Source: CAZLNO01 sp964561005
GTDB lineage: Bacteria; Pseudomonadota; Alphaproteobacteria; Kiloniellales; Rhodovibrionaceae
DNA: 15,203 nucleotides
Direction: 5' to 3'
Assembly: GCA_964561005.1 (NCBI GenBank)
Contig: CAZLNO010000094.1
Location: 1-15,203, forward strand
The translations under genes and the position numbers were made by a program. Shown one piece after another: positions 7,252 through 12,942 of this stretch (positions within the stretch are counted from its first letter, which is position 1; every line of letters begins with the position of its first letter). The notes beneath the pieces were generated by a model, which was not told where the DNA came from, ran no database searches, and saw only the letters and a list, made by a program, of their open reading frames with translations.

Positions 7252-8226
7252 CTAGTAGTTGAGATAGACGTCGCTGGTCAGATCGACCTCGGGATTGGGC
7301 AGCGCCGCCGCCTTGGCCTCGGCCACGGCCTCGTCGATCAGCGTCGCGACCTCGCGGTCGATGGCGTCCATGTCGCCGGTGTCGAGCAGCTTCGCCTCGC
7401 CCACGCGCTCGCGGAACAGCTTGAGGCAGTCGCGGTCGTGGCGCAGCTTCTCCACCTCGTCCTTCTCGCGGTAGGTCATGCCGTCGCCCTCGAAGTGGCC
7501 GTAGTAGCGCGACAGCTTGACGTGGATCAGGCTGGGGCCGTCGCCGGCGCGGGCGCGCTCGATGGCCTCGCGCGCCACCTCGGAGACGGCGAAGAAGTCG
7601 AAGCCGTCCACCGCGACGCCGGGCATGTCATAGCCGGCGGCGCGCTTCACCAGGTCGCCGGCGATCGACCACTTGCTGGACGTCGCCTCGGCATAGCCGT
7701 TGTCCTCGACGACGAAGATCACTGGCAGGTTCCACACCTTCGCCAGGTTCATGGACTCCGCCGTGGTGCCCTGGTTGGAGGCGCCGTCGCCCGCGAAGGC
7801 CACGGCCACGCCGCCGGTCTTCAGCGTCTTGGCGGTGAGGCCAGCGCCGCAAGCCAGCGGCGGGCCGCCGCCGACGATGCCGTTGGCCCCCAGCATCCCC
7901 TTCGACAGGTCGGCGATGTGCATGGAGCCGCCCTTGCCGCCGCACAGCCCGTCGCGGCGGCCGTAGATCTCGCCCATCATCCCCTTGGGGTCGCAGCCCT
8001 TGGCGATGCAATGGCCGTGGCCGCGGTGGGTGCTGGCGATGGTGTCGCGATCGGACAGGTGGTGGCAGATCCCGACGGCCGAGGCTTCCTCCCCGGCGTA
8101 GAGGTGGACGAAGCCGGGGATCTCCCCGGTGGCGAACTCGGTGTGGACCCGCTCCTCGAACTCGCGGATGGTCCGCATGCTGCGGTAGGCCCCGAGCAGG
8201 TCCTCGCGGCTGAGCTGCAACGACAT
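7252..8226 (-). CDS. acoA: Acetoin dehydrogenase E1 alpha subunit (thiamine diphosphate-dependent)
   Basis: A 324-residue E1 alpha subunit that binds thiamine diphosphate and Mg2+, pairing with AcoB to oxidatively cleave acetoin. The TPP motif begins at GDG (146-148) and ends at Asn176 (VVEDNGYAEA), a span of normal length. Other family stretches are HLYAGEEASAVG (41-52), THRGHGHCIAKG (66-77) and GGKGGSMHI (96-104). The start is ATG at 8226, preceded on the minus strand by AAGGGAGGG. A longer frame reaching 8424 would run through the sigma-54 promoter and is rejected. It is the first gene of acoABC, about 68 bases below the predicted transcription start. The family also includes pyruvate and branched-chain E1 alpha; operon context favours acetoin. 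Confidence 0.92.
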   Translation of the reverse strand: MSLQLSREDLLGAYRSMRTIREFEERVHTEFATGEIPGFVHLYAGEEASAVGICHHLSDRDTIASTHRGHGHCIAKGCDPKGMMGEIYGRRDGLCGGKGGSMHIADLSKGMLGANGIVGGGPPLACGAGLTAKTLKTGGVAVAFAGDGASNQGTTAESMNLAKVWNLPVIFVVEDNGYAEATSSKWSIAGDLVKRAAGYDMPGVAVDGFDFFAVSEVAREAIERARAGDGPSLIHVKLSRYYGHFEGDGMTYREKDEVEKLRHDRDCLKLFRERVGEAKLLDTGDMDAIDREVATLIDEAVAEAKAAALPNPEVDLTSDVYLNY

Positions 8227-8304
8227 CGACGTTCCCTCCCTTGGTTCTTCGGTCTTGATGGTTCGGCCGCGCGGGTGTCGCGGCGCGGCTTGGCGGCGAG
8301 TGGC

Positions 8305-8320
8305 AGCAAGCGGTGTGCCA
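8305..8320 (-). promoter_or_regulatory. Sigma-54 (-24/-12) promoter of acoABC
   Basis: The minus strand reads TGGCACACCGCTTGCT: TGGCAC, a five-base gap, then TTGC. This matches the invariant GG and GC elements of RpoN promoters with correct spacing. Transcription would begin near 8294, giving a 68-base leader to the acoA ATG. A GAFTGA-bearing activator (AcoR) is encoded in the same cluster. Confidence 0.88.
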
Positions 8321-8376
8321 CGCGGGAAAAGAGGTGCTTTTTGGGGAGTTGCCCGGTCTCGGAGACGGCGTGGATG

Positions 8377-8401
8377 TGTCGCCGCGACGATTGGCGCGAC
8401 A
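8377..8401. promoter_or_regulatory. Inverted repeat, probable AcoR enhancer site, proximal
   Basis: TGTCGC (8377-8382) and GCGACA (8396-8401) are perfect inverted half-sites with a 13-base spacer, centred about 95 bases upstream of the predicted acoA transcription start. That is typical for upstream activating sequences of sigma-54 activators. Assignment to AcoR is inference from position and from sharing half-sites with the next repeat. Confidence 0.6.
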
Positions 8402-8425
8402 GGTGTCGCGCAGCGTTGCGACACC
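8402..8425. promoter_or_regulatory. Inverted repeat, probable AcoR enhancer site, distal
   Basis: GGTGTCGC (8402-8409) and GCGACACC (8418-8425) are perfect 8-base arms with an 8-base spacer, centred about 120 bases upstream of the predicted acoA start. It abuts the proximal site. Together they supply four TGTCGC/GCGACA half-sites, suiting oligomeric activator binding. Confidence 0.65.
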
Positions 8426-8451
8426 CGTACCAGGCACCGCCGTCACGCGGA

Positions 8452-8465
8452 TTGATCCGCATCAA
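8452..8465 (+). promoter_or_regulatory. Perfect FNR/FixK box upstream of the hibernation-factor operon
   Basis: TTGATCCGCATCAA fits TTGAT-N4-ATCAA exactly. Class II placement (centre at -41.5) would put the transcription start near 8500, with a weak -10-like CTCTAG around 8485-8490. Its downstream edge is 61 bases before the ATG at 8527. An overlapping palindrome GCGGAT-TG-ATCCGC (8447-8460) covers part of it. Control by FNR, FixK or a relative is inferred from the motif alone. Confidence 0.65.
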
Positions 8466-8526
8466 GGCCGCTGTTGCCGCACGGCTCTAGCGTCCGGGAA
8501 CGACGGGCGGCGGAAGGGCGTACGGC

Positions 8527-8784
8527 ATGACGACGGTATTCGAGGGACAGCGCTTCTGGAAGCACGGCAACCACCGGCATGTCTGGGTGGTGGACGCCGT
8601 GCTGCCCAAGGCCGAGGGATCGGGGCACTACGCCCTGCTGGTGGCCGAGGACGGGCACGCCAGCGAGGAGGTCGATCTGGACCAGCTGCTCGACCGCAAC
8701 CTCTACACCCGCGTGCCGGAGGACCCGCACCGCGTGGCCCCCGATCGGGACAGCGAAGAAAACCAGGATTCAGAGGAAGGGTAG
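8527..8784 (+). CDS. Small hypothetical protein encoded before the hibernation factor
   Basis: An 85-residue soluble protein I do not recognise. The first ~65 residues look folded: alternating hydrophobic positions (HVWVVDAVLP, YALLVAEDG) suggest beta strands, followed by EEVDLDQLLDRNLYTRV. The tail from about residue 66 is acidic and probably disordered (DRDSEENQDSEEG). There is no signal peptide, membrane segment or cysteine. It contains several His and Trp residues (WKHGNHRHVW), but no metal motif can be named. ATG at 8527 follows GGAAGGG at suitable spacing. Good codon bias, a ribosome site and only 8 bases to the next gene support a real gene co-transcribed with the hibernation factor. 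A role in stationary-phase or low-oxygen physiology is inference from context. Confidence 0.75.
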   Translation: MTTVFEGQRFWKHGNHRHVWVVDAVLPKAEGSGHYALLVAEDGHASEEVDLDQLLDRNLYTRVPEDPHRVAPDRDSEENQDSEEG

Positions 8785-8792
8785 GCGCGACA

Positions 8793-9359
8793 ATGACCGT
8801 TCCGGTGCAGATCAGCTTCCGCAACATGGACGCCTCCGACGCGGTCGAGGCCGACGTCAAGGCCAAGGCCGAGAAGCTGGAGCGGTATTTCGACCGCATC
8901 GTCGGCTGCGATGTCGTTATCGAGGCGCCGCACCGCCACCACCGAAAGGGCAAGCTCTACGATGTGCGCATGACCATCTCGGTGCCCGGCGACGACATCG
9001 TGGTGAACCACAGCAAGCCACACAGTCACGCCCACGAGGACGTCTATGTCGCCATCCGCGACGCCTTCAATGCCGCCTATCGCCGGCTCGAGGACCACGC
9101 CCGCAAGCTGCGGGGCGACGTCAAGACCCACGAGGTGCCGCTGCACGGCGAGGTGCGGCGGCTGTTCGACGACCACGGCTTCGTCGAGACCAGCGACGGG
9201 CGCGAGATCTATTTCCACCGCAACAGCGTCGTCGAGGGCCGCTTCGAGGACCTGGAGCCCGGCAGCGCGGTGCGCCTGGAGATCGTCCACGGCGAGAGCG
9301 CCGAGGGCCCGCAGGCCACCACGGTCAAGCCCATCGGCAAGCACCATCTGGTGGAGTAG
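8793..9359 (+). CDS. Ribosome hibernation factor (HPF/RaiA family) with cold-shock-like C-terminus
   Basis: A 188-residue protein. Residues 1 to about 108 are an S30AE (HPF/YfiA/RaiA) domain, which binds the 30S subunit's mRNA/tRNA channel to silence ribosomes under starvation or stress; DVYVAIRDAFNAAYRRLEDHARK is its typical last helix. The region about 118-181 resembles a cold-shock/OB fold: GEVRRLFDDHGFVETSDGREIYFHRNSVV, then LEPGSAVRLEI and GPQATTV. The canonical long-HPF dimerisation tail is not seen, so this is neither short HPF nor standard long HPF. ATG at 8793 has GAGGAAGG about 12 bases upstream, inside the end of the preceding gene, implying coupled expression. A longer in-frame extension to 8313 crosses the control region and is rejected. 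The FNR-type box upstream suggests low-oxygen induction. Confidence 0.9.
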   Translation: MTVPVQISFRNMDASDAVEADVKAKAEKLERYFDRIVGCDVVIEAPHRHHRKGKLYDVRMTISVPGDDIVVNHSKPHSHAHEDVYVAIRDAFNAAYRRLEDHARKLRGDVKTHEVPLHGEVRRLFDDHGFVETSDGREIYFHRNSVVEGRFEDLEPGSAVRLEIVHGESAEGPQATTVKPIGKHHLVE

Positions 9360-9714
9360 TCCGGGGGAACGGTTCGGTTGTCGGACCAGCTCGTCCCAAT
9401 AGCGCCCAGTCATTCAAATGACTTGTGGCGCTCATCTTTCGACAAGCTCAGGACGAGGTCTTTCCACAAGCTCGGGACGAGGTCCTCATGCTGAGCCTGT
9501 CGGACACGAAGTCGGCGGGACGCCAAGCATGAGGCTGACGGCGCGTGCGATTTCATTGGCTCGTCGATACAGGAATTTTGAAGCGAAAGCCGTTTCAACC
9601 GCTCCCGCCGCGGCGTTAACCTGAACGGACATGCCAACTCGGCAGCGCGTCCGGCCGTGCACATTCGCACGTGGGCGGGCCGGCGCGGAAGCCGCGGACA
9701 GGAGAGGTTTTTTC
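9360..9714. other. Intergenic region upstream of the molybdenum enzyme genes
   Basis: This 355-base stretch has no credible gene. The left part (9437-9510) holds three degenerate REP-like units. The right part (9515-9700) is less GC-rich around 9545-9600 than its surroundings, which would suit a promoter for the oxidoreductase genes, but I find no convincing -35/-10 pair or operator. No hairpin with a U-tract follows the hibernation-factor stop. Confidence 0.45.
9437..9510. repeat. Cluster of three degenerate REP-like units
   Basis: Three relatives of the TTCGACAAGCTCAGGACGAGG unit lie in tandem: 9437-9458 (near-perfect core), 9460-9483 (TTTCCACAAGCTCGGGACGAGG, two core changes) and 9484-9510 (opposite orientation, CTCATGCTGAGCCTGTCGGACACGAAG, more diverged). 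They share the core of the three copies between acoC and acoR, but decay suggests older insertions. Confidence 0.75.
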
Positions 9715-10167
9715 ATGATCGAACTGCGTGTCAACGGGGTGCGCCGCGACTATTACGGCGACCCCAACATGCCGCTGCTCTGGTATCTCCGGGACGAGAT
9801 GGGGCTGACCGGCAGCAAGTACGGCTGCGGCATGGGGATCTGCGGCGCCTGCATCGTTCACGTGGACGGGCAGGCGCGGCCGGCCTGCATCACCCGGATG
9901 GCCGACGCCGCGGATGCCGAGGTCACCACGATCGAGGGGCTGGACCCCGAGGGCAACCATCCGGTCCAGCGGGCCTGGCGCCAGCACGACGTGCCGCAGT
10001 GCGGCTATTGCCAGTCCGGCCAGATCATGCAGGCCGCCGCGCTGCTGGCCGGGAACCCCGAGCCCAGCGACGACGAGATCGTCGAGGGCATGCAGGGCGT
10101 GAACTGCCGCTGCGGCACCTATCAGCGCATCTTCGCGGCCGTGAAGACCGCGGCCGAGGAGGTGTAG
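9715..10167 (+). CDS. [2Fe-2S] small subunit of an IorAB-type molybdenum hydroxylase
   Basis: A 150-residue iron-sulfur subunit of the xanthine oxidase family, like the isoquinoline 1-oxidoreductase alpha subunit (IorA). It carries electrons from the molybdenum centre to an external acceptor. The N-terminal plant-ferredoxin-type cluster ligands are Cys38, Cys43, Cys46 and Cys58 (YGCGMGICGAC...AC). The C-terminal helical domain binds the second cluster through Cys96, Cys99, Cys131 and Cys133 (CGYCQSGQ and NCRCGTYQRI). All eight ligands are present. ATG at 9715 is chosen over 9631 because AGGAGAGG precedes it and the family begins with this beta strand (MIELRVNG). The large subunit starts 2 bases after its stop. 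The substrate cannot be told from sequence. It has no signal peptide and may be co-exported with the Tat-bearing partner. Confidence 0.92.
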   Translation: MIELRVNGVRRDYYGDPNMPLLWYLRDEMGLTGSKYGCGMGICGACIVHVDGQARPACITRMADAADAEVTTIEGLDPEGNHPVQRAWRQHDVPQCGYCQSGQIMQAAALLAGNPEPSDDEIVEGMQGVNCRCGTYQRIFAAVKTAAEEV

Positions 10168-10169
10168 CC

Positions 10170-12470
10170 ATGTTCCGCATCGAGAACGTCAGCCGCCGCG
10201 ACGTGCTGAAGGGCGTCGCGGGAGTCGGCGGCCTGGTCCTGGGCGCCCGGATGGTGCCGCACCCGATCATCGGCGCCGTGCGCGCGGCCACCAGCGTGGG
10301 CACCGGCGTGTTCGAGCCCAACGTCTTCGTCTCGCTGAACCCCGACGGCCAGGTGACCATCGTCTGCCACCGCTCGGAGATGGGGCAGGGCGTGCGCACC
10401 GGCCTGCCGCAGATCGTCGCCGACGAGATGGAGGCGGACTGGAGCCGCGTGGACATCTGGCAGGCGCCGGGCGACCTGACGCGCTACGAGTTCGTCGACG
10501 GTCAGAACACCGACGGCTCGCGCAGCATCCGCCACCACTTCACCATCATGCGCGAGATGGGCGCGCACGCCCGCGACCTGTTGGAGCGCGCCGCGGCGCG
10601 GGAGTGGGGCGTCGACCGCGGCGAGGTCCATGCCCGGAACCACCGCGTGCACCACACCGCCAGCGGCCGCTCGCTGGGCTTCGGCGAGCTGGCGGAGGCG
10701 GCGGCGGAGCTGGAGCTGCCGAGCGGCGAGGACGCGCCCAAGCCGAAGCTGAAGGACCCCTCGGCCTGGACCTATATCGGCAAGGGCCTGTCGATCGTCG
10801 ACCTCCACGACATGACCACCGGCGGCGCGACCTATGGCGCCGACGTGCGGCTGCCCGGCATGAAGATCGCGGTGGTCGCCCGCTGCCCGGTCTATCGCGG
10901 CGAGCTGAAGAGCTACGACGCGGCCGAGGCCCTGGAAGTGCCGGGCGTCGAGCAGGTCGTGGAGATCCCGTCCCTGGGCGACAAGCCGGCGGAGTTCCGG
11001 CCGCTGGGCGGCGTCGCGGTGATCGGCACCAACACCTGGTCGGTGATGGAGGGCCGCAAGAAGCTGAAGCTCGACTGGAACAGGGGGCCGCACACCGACC
11101 ACGACAGCAAGACCTACGATCCCATGCTGAAGGAGTCGGCGCGCAAGGGCGGCAAGGTCGTCCGCGACCGCGGCGACGTCGACGCGGCCTTCGACGGGGC
11201 CGCGCGGATGGTCGAGGCGGACTACTTCGTGCCGTACTTCATCCACACGCCGATGGAGCCGCCGGTCGCCATCGTGGACGCCACCACGAAGCCGGTGCGC
11301 ATCTGGGCGGCCACGCAGGCGCCGAACGAGACGCGGCAGTACGTGGCCGAGGCGATCGGGCTGGAGCAGGGCGATGTCGAGTGCAACGTCACCCTGCTGG
11401 GCGGCGCCTTCGGCCGCAAGTCGAAACCCGACTTCGCCGCCGAGGCGGCCTATCTGTCGAAGCAGATCGGCGCCCCGGTGCGGGTGCAGTGGAGCCGCGA
11501 GGACGAGGTGCGCCACGGCTACTACCACGCCGTCAGCGCGCACAACATGAAGGGCGCGCTGGACGGCGACGGCAAGTGCACCGGCTGGCGGCACTCCGGC
11601 GCCTGGCCGTCGATCATGGCGCTGTGGAACCCGGAGCAGAAGACCGGCTTCAATGTCGAGTACGGCCTGGGCCTGATCGACACGCCCTACAACGCCGTCC
11701 CGAACATCCGCATCGAGAACGGCGAGGCGCCGGCGAAGATCCGCGTGGGCTGGTACCGCTCGGTGAACAACATCCAGCACGCCTTCGCCATGAACTGCTT
11801 CGCGCACGAGCTGGCGACGGCGGCCGGGCGCGACCCGGTGGACTTCCTGCTGGAGCTGATCGGCGAGCCGACGGAGCTGGATCTCTCCCGGGACGGCGTC
11901 GAGGATTACTGGAACTACGGCGACAGCCTGGAGGACTGGCCGATCCTGACCGGACGGCTGTCCAACGTGCTGCGCAAGGCCCGCGAGGTCTCCGGCTACG
12001 GCAAGGCGCTGCCGCCGCGCCACGGCCTGGGCCTGGCCTGCCACCGCTCCTTCCACAGCTACGTGGCGGCGGCGGTGCATGTCGCGGTGCGCGACGACGG
12101 CAGCTTCACCCTCCCGCAGGTGGACATGGTCATCGACTGCGGGCGCTACGTGAACCCGGACCGGGTGAAGTCGCAGATGGAGGGCGCGGCGGTCTACGGC
12201 AACACCGTGGCGCGCCACGGCCGCATCACCACCACCGAGGGCGAGGTGGACCAGAGCAACTTCCACGACTATCCGATCACGCGGATGACGGACGCGCCGC
12301 TGAACGTGCGCGTGCACATCGTGGAGGACTACATCGACCACAAGCCCTGCGGCGTCGGCGAGCCGGGCGTGCCGCCCTTCACCCCGGCGCTGGTCAACGC
12401 GCTCTACGAGGCCACCGGCGTGCGCATCCGCGAGCTGCCCATCGACGAGGCGAAGCTGAAGAAGGCCTAG
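10170..12470 (+). CDS. Molybdopterin-binding large subunit, IorB-like aldehyde/N-heterocycle oxidoreductase
   Basis: A 766-residue molybdenum-cofactor subunit of the xanthine oxidase family, IorB subgroup, which hydroxylates N-heterocycles or oxidises aldehydes at the molybdenum site. The N-terminus has a Tat signal, SRRDVLKGVAGVGGLVLGA (8-26), so the enzyme is probably membrane-attached or periplasmic. Family stretches include VFVSLNPDGQVTIVCHRSEMGQGV from about residue 52, the cofactor-binding GGAFGRK near 411-417, and the catalytic base Glu731 in GVGEPGVPPFTPALVNALYEATG. The length is normal for IorB-type subunits, which fuse both halves of the molybdenum domain. ATG at 10170 follows GAGGAGG within the end of the small-subunit gene. 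No FAD subunit or cytochrome c gene follows, so the electron acceptor must be encoded elsewhere. The substrate is unknown, so isoquinoline should not be assumed. Confidence 0.92.
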   Translation: MFRIENVSRRDVLKGVAGVGGLVLGARMVPHPIIGAVRAATSVGTGVFEPNVFVSLNPDGQVTIVCHRSEMGQGVRTGLPQIVADEMEADWSRVDIWQAPGDLTRYEFVDGQNTDGSRSIRHHFTIMREMGAHARDLLERAAAREWGVDRGEVHARNHRVHHTASGRSLGFGELAEAAAELELPSGEDAPKPKLKDPSAWTYIGKGLSIVDLHDMTTGGATYGADVRLPGMKIAVVARCPVYRGELKSYDAAEALEVPGVEQVVEIPSLGDKPAEFRPLGGVAVIGTNTWSVMEGRKKLKLDWNRGPHTDHDSKTYDPMLKESARKGGKVVRDRGDVDAAFDGAARMVEADYFVPYFIHTPMEPPVAIVDATTKPVRIWAATQAPNETRQYVAEAIGLEQGDVECNVTLLGGAFGRKSKPDFAAEAAYLSKQIGAPVRVQWSREDEVRHGYYHAVSAHNMKGALDGDGKCTGWRHSGAWPSIMALWNPEQKTGFNVEYGLGLIDTPYNAVPNIRIENGEAPAKIRVGWYRSVNNIQHAFAMNCFAHELATAAGRDPVDFLLELIGEPTELDLSRDGVEDYWNYGDSLEDWPILTGRLSNVLRKAREVSGYGKALPPRHGLGLACHRSFHSYVAAAVHVAVRDDGSFTLPQVDMVIDCGRYVNPDRVKSQMEGAAVYGNTVARHGRITTTEGEVDQSNFHDYPITRMTDAPLNVRVHIVEDYIDHKPCGVGEPGVPPFTPALVNALYEATGVRIRELPIDEAKLKKA

Positions 12471-12503
12471 GCGGACCCCGCCAAGGGTTGGCCTCGTCCT
12501 TCT

Positions 12504-12533
12504 GCGGGGCGCGGGTTCCACCCCGCGCCCCGC
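12504..12533. terminator. GC-rich hairpin after the molybdenum large-subunit gene
   Basis: GCGGGGCGCGGG (12504-12515) and CCCGCGCCCCGC (12522-12533) form a perfect 12-base stem with loop TTCCAC, about 34 bases after the stop codon. No U-tract follows, so intrinsic termination is uncertain. It may act with Rho or protect the 3' end. Confidence 0.5.
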
Positions 12534-12566
12534 CACCGTCAACTCATTGCCTGCCGGGTCATTTCG

Positions 12567-12592
12567 CCGGTCGGGAGCTTGCTCCCGACCGG
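12567..12592. terminator. Second perfect hairpin, possible bidirectional terminator
   Basis: CCGGTCGGGAGC (12567-12578) and GCTCCCGACCGG (12581-12592) are perfectly complementary around TT, giving a stable stem of about 11 pairs with a small loop. It is followed by AACGTTTCCGTTTC, moderately T-rich. With the preceding hairpin it forms a tandem that should insulate livG from the oxidoreductase operon. Confidence 0.45.
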
Positions 12593-12705
12593 AACGTTTC
12601 CGTTTCAAGGCAGTGGAAAAAACGTTCGGGGCGCGGGCAAGCCCACACCCCGCAGCACGCAGTGATGCGGTGCGGACACGGGACCCCGTGCCAGCTTGCA
12701 GCCAG

Positions 12706-12752
12706 ATCCCGGACCAGCGAAGCAGCACTTCGTGCTGCATCGCATCCGGGAT
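12706..12752. repeat. Interrupted palindrome of dispersed-repeat type
   Basis: Outer arms ATCCCGGA (12706-12713) and TCCGGGAT (12745-12752) and inner arms GCAGCAC (12722-12728) and GTGCTGC (12732-12738) nest around a TTC loop. ATCCCGGA...TCCGGGAT framing an inner stem resembles abundant extragenic repeats in alphaproteobacteria, from general memory. Confidence 0.65.
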
Positions 12753-12756
12753 GACG

Positions 12757-12774
12757 TGTCAAAACAAATTGACA
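12757..12774. promoter_or_regulatory. TGTCAA-N6-TTGACA palindrome
   Basis: Perfect 6-base inverted half-sites around AACAAA, an AT-rich island in GC-rich sequence. Size and symmetry suit a dimeric regulator, but none can be named. TTGACA also equals a -35 hexamer, yet no -10 element lies 16-18 bases downstream. Confidence 0.3.
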
Positions 12775-12819
12775 GGGGACTTATCTCAGCCCCCCATGGG
12801 CGCCGCTCCCGGCACGGAA

Positions 12820-12857
12820 CACAGAGGTGGATATTGGTCCGACCTCTGTGGACCAAT
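12820..12857. promoter_or_regulatory. Interleaved inverted repeats upstream of livG, operator or RNA switch
   Basis: Two perfect inverted pairs interlock in order a-b-a'-b': CACAGAGGT (12820-12828) with ACCTCTGTG (12842-12850), and ATTGGTCC (12833-12840) with GGACCAAT (12850-12857). As DNA, TTGGTCCGACC (12834-12844) resembles operators of FadR/PdhR-type GntR regulators (TGGT-N3-ACC core). As RNA, the two stems would be mutually exclusive or form an H-type pseudoknot. It lies just upstream of a candidate promoter, which favours a DNA operator. Confidence 0.5.
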
Positions 12858-12862
12858 TCGGT

Positions 12863-12891
12863 TTGCGCCGACGGGGTGGATCGGCTACCTT
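12863..12891 (+). promoter_or_regulatory. Candidate housekeeping promoter of livGF
   Basis: TTGCGC (12863-12868) and TACCTT (12886-12891) are separated by 17 bases and lie about 50 bases before the livG ATG, directly after the interleaved repeats. The match to -35/-10 consensus is only moderate, so this is a candidate. Confidence 0.35.
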
Positions 12892-12942
12892 CCGGACGTG
12901 TGGAAACGGGTCCGAACAAGAACGCCGCGGAAAGGGAGGCCG

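Larger units (their letters stand above)
8227..8526. other. Divergent control region between acoA and the 85-residue gene
   Basis: This 300-base region has no gene but is dense with sites. Left to right these are the acoA leader (8227-8294), a sigma-54 promoter (8305-8320), two inverted repeats (8377-8425), an FNR-type box (8452-8465) and a leader for the rightward genes. About 26 bases separate the putative AcoR sites from the FNR-type box, so the two directions appear to be controlled independently. Confidence 0.7.
12471..12942. other. Hairpin-rich intergenic region before livG
   Basis: This 472-base stretch has no credible gene. It holds two perfect GC-rich hairpins just after the large-subunit gene, a REP-like interrupted palindrome (12706-12752), a TGTCAA-N6-TTGACA palindrome (12757-12774), a pair of interleaved inverted repeats (12820-12857) and a possible promoter (12863-12891). 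Smaller inverted pairs are CACGGG/CCCGTG near 12677-12690 and GAACGTTT/AAACGTTC at 12592-12599 and 12620-12627. The left 300 bases look like accumulated repeat debris; the right 120 look regulatory. Confidence 0.6.

Noticed and set aside
8227..8424. An N-terminal extension of acoA to 8424
   Set aside because: It would encode the sigma-54 promoter region. The residues look non-coding, and a good ribosome site supports 8226.
9437..9510. A CRISPR-like array, because similar units recur
   Set aside because: Units are few, diverged, in mixed orientation and lack regular unique spacers; no cas genes are nearby.
10122..12740. An 872-codon minus-strand frame opposite the molybdenum large subunit
   Set aside because: It is His/Arg/Val-rich antisense sequence; the plus-strand protein has unambiguous family motifs.
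12769..12800. TTGACA as the -35 of a livG promoter
   Set aside because: No -10-like hexamer lies 16-18 bases downstream. TTATCT at 12781 is only 6 bases away.
12547..12942. An N-terminal extension of livG to 12547
   Set aside because: The extra 132 residues run through hairpins and operator-like repeats; LivG proteins begin at the ATG at 12943, which has its own ribosome site.
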